Shown in pieces: positions 6,105 to 9,558 of a stretch of 9,558 nt of DNA. Source of the stretch: Planctomycetota bacterium (GTDB lineage: Bacteria > Planctomycetota > UBA11346); contig CANETI010000075.1 in assembly GCA_947440715.1 (NCBI GenBank), positions 1 through 9,558 on the forward strand. The letters are read 5' to 3'. Made by a program: the position numbers and the translations under genes. Within the stretch, counting starts at the first letter, position 1; the number at the start of each line of letters is the position of its first letter. The notes beneath the pieces were generated by a model that was not told the origin of the DNA, did no database searches, and worked only from the letters and a program-made list of their open reading frames with translations.

Positions 6105-6917
6105 TTACTCCGTAGGGCGAGGACGAGTGAGGTGGGTTACGCCTAACACAAGCGCAACCGTAGCAAAGAGGATAAGCGTGGATAAAGCGTGAATTTCAGG
6201 AGAAATACCGCGCCGAATTGACGCTTGAATAAGGAGCGGAAGGGTCGTGGATTGAGGTGAGGCCGTGAAAAAGCTGATGACAAAATCATCTAGTGAAAGC
6301 GTAAAGGCTAACATCGCACCTGCAACTATAGCGGTTGTAACTTGTGGTAACATAACGCGCATGATGACGCCCCAATGCGAGGCGTAGAGATCACGTGCCG
6401 CTTCTTCCTGGGCGGCACTGATATGTGACAAGCGTGCATGAACAACTAATGCCACGAAAGAAACTTGGAAGGTGACGTGACCAATAACCATCGTGAAAAA
6501 ACCGGTATCAAATAGGCTCCATACCTGGCGTAAGGCGACCATGGCGGCCGCTAATATAATATCTGGTGTAATGACGGGCAACATCACCACCGCCATAACG
6601 GGGGCAGTTAATGGTTTGGGCCAGCGTCCGCGTAAGCCAAATGCTAACATCGTTCCCAAAATGGTAGAAATGAAGGTCGAGATCACGGCCAAGCCAATGG
6701 TATTACGAGTTGCGGCGAATAATGCCGTACTGTCGACGCGGTTGTCTTTTAAATCGACGAATAACCGTTCGTACCATTGCCAGGTGAACCCATGCCATTC
6801 ACCTAATAAACGCGAATCGTTAACCGAACACACGGCGACGGCCAATAACGGTAGATAAAGAAAGCCTAAGGTCGCCCAGCCGAGCAGCGGTAAACTCCAA
6901 TGCTGACGCCGGATCAT
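6105..6917 (-). CDS. potC: Spermidine/putrescine ABC transporter permease PotC, 270 aa
   Basis: This is the second membrane subunit of the polyamine importer in the inner membrane. Hydrophobic segments lie at about 8-30, 73-95, 104-128, 138-160, 194-217 and 244-262, giving the six spans usual for the family. The EAA loop that docks on PotA is EEAARDLYASHWGVIMRVMLP (171-191), with the conserved final Pro. TLSLDDFVISFF (206-217) is a PotC/PotI hallmark. The frame is open back to 7007, but the ATG at 6917 gives a start of normal family length. It also overlaps the potB TGA stop by 4 bp (ATGA), a usual coupling arrangement, with GGGAAG a few bases upstream. The preceding 30 codons only restate the end of potB in another frame. 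Confidence 0.92.
   Translation of the reverse strand: MIRRQHWSLPLLGWATLGFLYLPLLAVAVCSVNDSRLLGEWHGFTWQWYERLFVDLKDNRVDSTALFAATRNTIGLAVISTFISTILGTMLAFGLRGRWPKPLTAPVMAVVMLPVITPDIILAAAMVALRQVWSLFDTGFFTMVIGHVTFQVSFVALVVHARLSHISAAQEEAARDLYASHWGVIMRVMLPQVTTAIVAGAMLAFTLSLDDFVISFFTASPQSTTLPLLIQASIRRGISPEIHALSTLILFATVALVLGVTHLTRPRPTE
6108..6111 (-). promoter_or_regulatory. Ribosome binding site of potD inside the end of potC
   Basis: GGAG on the minus strand lies 8 bases before the potD ATG (6097-6099). Its GAG is the last sense codon of potC, directly before the TAA. Ribosomes finishing potC therefore uncover or reload at this site, which couples the two genes. It is the clearest Shine-Dalgarno match among the minus-strand genes here. 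Confidence 0.6.
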
Positions 6918-7864
6918 AGCGCTTCCCGTCCACGACGTCCCATCAGCCATAAACCGATCAGAGTCATAATGATTAGCACCACGCAAATCGCGGCGCCGAA
7001 TGGCCAATCACGGCTGGCACCAAATTGCTGCTGAATCAAATTGCCGAGCAGCATATATTTTGCTCCGCCTAACAGATCGCTTACGACGAACATGCCAATC
7101 GAGGGAATAAAAGTCAAAATGCTGGCGGAAATGAGCCCAGGTGAAATCTGTGGTAAAATAGCATGACGAAACGTGCGCCAACGAGAGGCATAATTATCGC
7201 GTGCGGCTTCGACCAGTGACCAGTCCAGGCGCTCAATGCTGGGGTATAACGGTAATACGGCGAATGGTAAAATCGCATTGACCATGCCAATGGTTACCGC
7301 GAACGCCGACGGAGCTAAACCGGTGCCATCATCAATCCATCCCAACCAGGCCGCAAATTTCGCGGGCGGCATTTGATTTGAGCATAATAATATCCACCCG
7401 TACGTACGGATGACTAAATTGGTGCAAAACGGAATGGTTACCAATGCCAATAAGAGATAACGCCAGCGGATTGGTTGGTTAGCGATAAAAAAAGCAACCG
7501 GTAACGCCAATAATAACGCCAAGATCGTGCATGTCCCCGCCAATAGCAAACTTCGTGCGATAATAATGAGGTAATCAGCCGACCAGCCAAAGATGCCCCA
7601 ACCAGCCAGTCGGACAAAATTATCCCAACCAAAGGTCCATAACACCTGTCCATAATCACCGCGACTGGCGAAGGCCAAAGCCGCAACGATAAGTCCAGGA
7701 AGTACAAGGAAAACGAGCAGCCATAATAATGCGCCGCTGGCTAACAAGAGACTTTTGACGGTAGCAGCCCGCGTGGTGGTTAGGTGTCCTGCCTGAATGA
7801 TGATCGGGTTTTCACTCGTGCTTTTTTTTCCAGCGCGAGATAAGGGTGCGTGACCATCAATCAT
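6914..7864 (-). CDS. potB: Spermidine/putrescine ABC transporter permease PotB, 316 aa
   Basis: This is the first membrane subunit of the polyamine channel. After a polar N-terminus of about 36 residues, hydrophobic spans lie near 37-63, 99-128, 136-161, 186-207, 243-264 and 288-309. The family segment LVTIPFCTNLVIRTYGWILL (141-160) and the EAA loop VEAARDNYASRWRTFRHAILP (218-238) are present, followed by PQISPGLISASILTFIPSIG (238-257). The leader before the first span is somewhat longer than in E. coli PotB. The ATG at 7864 overlaps the potA stop by 8 bp (ATGATTGA), which fits translational coupling. No later in-frame ATG lies before the first span. Confidence 0.92.
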   Translation of the reverse strand: MIDGHAPLSRAGKKSTSENPIIIQAGHLTTTRAATVKSLLLASGALLWLLVFLVLPGLIVAALAFASRGDYGQVLWTFGWDNFVRLAGWGIFGWSADYLIIIARSLLLAGTCTILALLLALPVAFFIANQPIRWRYLLLALVTIPFCTNLVIRTYGWILLCSNQMPPAKFAAWLGWIDDGTGLAPSAFAVTIGMVNAILPFAVLPLYPSIERLDWSLVEAARDNYASRWRTFRHAILPQISPGLISASILTFIPSIGMFVVSDLLGGAKYMLLGNLIQQQFGASRDWPFGAAICVVLIIMTLIGLWLMGRRGREAL

Positions 7865-8906
7865 CGAGCACCAGTAATGCCGTTGTTGGTAATTCCAAAT
7901 AAATACGGTTGCCTACCCCGCACACGCTCGTGGTAGGAGCGCGAACGCGCAAGGTCAGATGGGCACATTCAACGTGTAAATCCACGTGATCGCCACGGAA
8001 TATCGCATCGCGAATAATACCGCTGAAACCATTGTGCGAGGGAGCTTGCGAATGTACCAAAATCCGTTCTGGCCGAATCGCGAGCGTGCCAGTGTTCCAG
8101 GTCGGAGTTTTGTCTAGGTGTAAATGACCGCAGACAGTGTTGGCTTGATTTCCGTTTACTGAATTAACCGGAATAAGATTTGCCGCGCCAAGGAAATCCG
8201 CAACAAAACGCGATGTTGGATAGTCATATATTTCACGTGGGCTACCTTGCTGGACGATGCGGCCATGATTCATCACCATTACGACATCGCTGACCGACAA
8301 GGCCTCGTCTTGGTCATGCGTAACGAGCAAAAAAGTCGTACCTAATTGGCGTTGCAGGCGGCGTAATTCGACTTGGACATCGTAGCGTAATTTCGCATCT
8401 AAGGCAGATAGCGGTTCGTCGAGCAACAGCACTTCCGGTTCGTTTACTAAAGCCCGTGCCACAGCCACCCGTTGTCGTTGTCCACCAGAAAGCTGATCGG
8501 GCCGACGTTCAGCAAGCTCGCCAATATGCAACATTTCCATGACGCGGTTACTACGTGTGGTTATGTCGGCTTCTGGCATTCGGCGTGAACGTAATCCGAA
8601 AGCGACATTTTCCCACACTGATAAATGTGGGAATAAAGCATATTGTTGAAACACGGTATTCACCGGACGCCGATGTGCGGGCACGGTGGTGACATCTTGG
8701 CCACTCACATGAACGGTTCCGGTGTCGGCTATTTCCAATCCCGCAATAATTCGCAGTAATGTGGTTTTTCCGCAACCAGAAGGTCCTAATAGCGTGGCGA
8801 ATATTCCACGTGGCAGGGTGAGGGAAACCTGACGTAAAACTTCGGTGGTCGCAAAGCGTTTGGAGATCGCGTGCACGCTCACGCTGGTCCCATCAGACTT
8901 GGTCAT
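7857..8906 (-). CDS. potA: Spermidine/putrescine ABC transporter ATP-binding protein PotA, 349 aa
   Basis: PotA is the cytoplasmic ATPase that drives polyamine import through PotBC. All nucleotide-binding motifs are intact: Walker A GPSGCGKTT (41-49), Q-loop VFQQYALFPH (85-94), signature LSGGQRQRVA (139-148), Walker B VLLLDEPLSALD (159-170) and the H-loop His in VTHDQDEAL (195-203). The C-terminal part after about 240 is the regulatory TOBE domain, beginning FLGAANLIPV and containing LAIRPERILV (275-284) and FRGDHVDLHV (303-312). It is the first gene of the operon, 88 bp after uvrB. The gap has no convincing terminator. A weak promoter-like pair (TTGAGC, then TAGCAT after 19 bases on the minus strand, about 8938-8968) may drive pot. 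No clear Shine-Dalgarno sequence precedes the ATG. Confidence 0.93.
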   Translation of the reverse strand: MTKSDGTSVSVHAISKRFATTEVLRQVSLTLPRGIFATLLGPSGCGKTTLLRIIAGLEIADTGTVHVSGQDVTTVPAHRRPVNTVFQQYALFPHLSVWENVAFGLRSRRMPEADITTRSNRVMEMLHIGELAERRPDQLSGGQRQRVAVARALVNEPEVLLLDEPLSALDAKLRYDVQVELRRLQRQLGTTFLLVTHDQDEALSVSDVVMVMNHGRIVQQGSPREIYDYPTSRFVADFLGAANLIPVNSVNGNQANTVCGHLHLDKTPTWNTGTLAIRPERILVHSQAPSHNGFSGIIRDAIFRGDHVDLHVECAHLTLRVRAPTTSVCGVGNRIYLELPTTALLVLDD

Positions 8907-8994
8907 AGGCTTGGCGTTTTCTCATGCTCTCGCAGCGATGCTAGAGCTGAGTTAGCTGTACCGCTCAACACTATGCGCTAAGTTCTTTCGCATC

Positions 8995-9558
8995 TTACTT
9001 GCGTCGATAACGGGCTTTTTTTTGCGGTTTGCGTGGGCTTGACCCAGCTTTTCCGTGGACTGGTTCACCAGCCTCTAAGGCTTTTATCTGGTCTCGTAGC
9101 CGAGCAGCATCTTCGAAACGAAGATTTTCTGCTGCTTCAATCATGCGGGCGGTCAGTTCGGGAATATCGTCGGGGGTCATGGCAGTGCCACCAACGATAT
9201 AGCCGCCTCCAGCTTCGGCAGCGCGACGCGCGGCCATTTGTTCAGAGAACGCCCCCGAATCGCCCTGTTTTACTGCCGTGCGCGGAATAATGCCGTGTTG
9301 CTCATTATAGGCGACCTGATGCGCGCGACGGCGATCGGTTTCACTGATGGCGGCTGCCATCGCTGGGCTGGTGTTGTCGGCGTATAAAATAACGCCGCCA
9401 TCAATGTGGCGCGCGGCGCGGCCGATGGTTTGAATGAGAGAACCAACACTGCGTAAAAAACCTTGCTTATCGGCGTCGAAAATCACCACTAAGGACACTT
9501 CGGGTAAATCTAATCCTTCGCGTAATAAATTGACACCGACTAAACATTCGGTTTCCCC
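8995..9558 (-). CDS. uvrB: Excinuclease ABC subunit B, C-terminal part (runs off the right edge)
   Basis: UvrB is the damage-verifying helicase-like subunit of nucleotide excision repair, working with UvrA and UvrC in the cytoplasm. The window holds the last 187 residues. Visible are ETECLVGVNLLREGLDLPEV (residues 2-21 of the fragment), with helicase motif V, then IFDADKQGFLRS, and motif VI QTIGRAARH (43-51). ILYADN and YNEQHGIIPRT follow. The C-terminal UVR motif that binds UvrC is ARMIEAAENLRFEDAARLRD (137-156), and the tail is basic (RKPQKKARYRRK). The Gly/Ala-rich stretch between the helicase domain and the UVR motif (GAFSEQMAARRAAEAGGGYI) is a lineage-specific linker. The frame is open to the window edge. 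The Walker A part lies outside. Confidence 0.95.
   Translation of the reverse strand, partial: GETECLVGVNLLREGLDLPEVSLVVIFDADKQGFLRSVGSLIQTIGRAARHIDGGVILYADNTSPAMAAAISETDRRRAHQVAYNEQHGIIPRTAVKQGDSGAFSEQMAARRAAEAGGGYIVGGTAMTPDDIPELTARMIEAAENLRFEDAARLRDQIKALEAGEPVHGKAGSSPRKPQKKARYRRK

Noticed and set aside
6493..6858. 121-aa plus-strand frame opposite potC
   Set aside because: It is antisense to conserved transmembrane codons and has no domain; a shadow frame.
6918..7007. Longer N-terminus for PotC from the ATG at 7007
   Set aside because: The extra 30 residues lie wholly inside potB in another frame and have no family counterpart. The start at 6917 gives a normal PotC with ATGA coupling.

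Overview
The window is about 9.6 kb of compact bacterial chromosome of intermediate base composition, with both ends inside genes. A substrate-binding protein with an export signal and an exported hypothetical protein suggest a Gram-negative (diderm) cell. The mix of a COG4586-type ABC ATPase, a SirB1-like protein and an exported protein with a FlgT-like C-terminal domain would suit the Planctomycetota/PVC group or a proteobacterium, but nothing here fixes the lineage. I see no tRNA, rRNA, CRISPR array, transposase or phage gene.

Layout, left to right. Bases 1-287 (minus) hold the N-terminal part of an ABC-2-type ATPase. A gap of about 200 bp separates it from a rightward cluster: a 488-aa TPR-like protein (486-1952), an unlisted 50-aa single-span membrane protein (2012-2164) and a SirB1-like transglutaminase-fold protein (2272-3033). 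This cluster ends at a hairpin-plus-T-run terminator near 3095-3116. The rest is on the minus strand. In order of transcription (right to left) it is the 3' part of uvrB (8995-9558), a complete potABCD polyamine importer operon (8906 down to 5029), a large inverted repeat (4924-5027), an NAD-dependent sugar-nucleotide epimerase/dehydratase (4823 down to 3861) and an exported hypothetical protein (3795 down to 3139).

The pot genes are translationally coupled: potA/potB overlap by 8 bp, potB/potC by 4 bp, and potC/potD are 5 bp apart with the potD ribosome binding site inside the end of potC. PotA powers import, PotB and PotC form the membrane channel, and PotD captures the polyamine in the periplasm. 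Immediately after the potD stop codon lies an inverted repeat with 21-bp arms around a structured centre. It is at least a terminator, possibly bidirectional, and could be a structured RNA or a dispersed repeat element.

Most of the window is ordinary housekeeping and transport content. The points worth a second look are the large inverted repeat, the small membrane protein, substitutions in the PotD ligand pocket, and an endonuclease V-like stretch at the start of the TPR-like protein. I found no convincing new multi-gene system.
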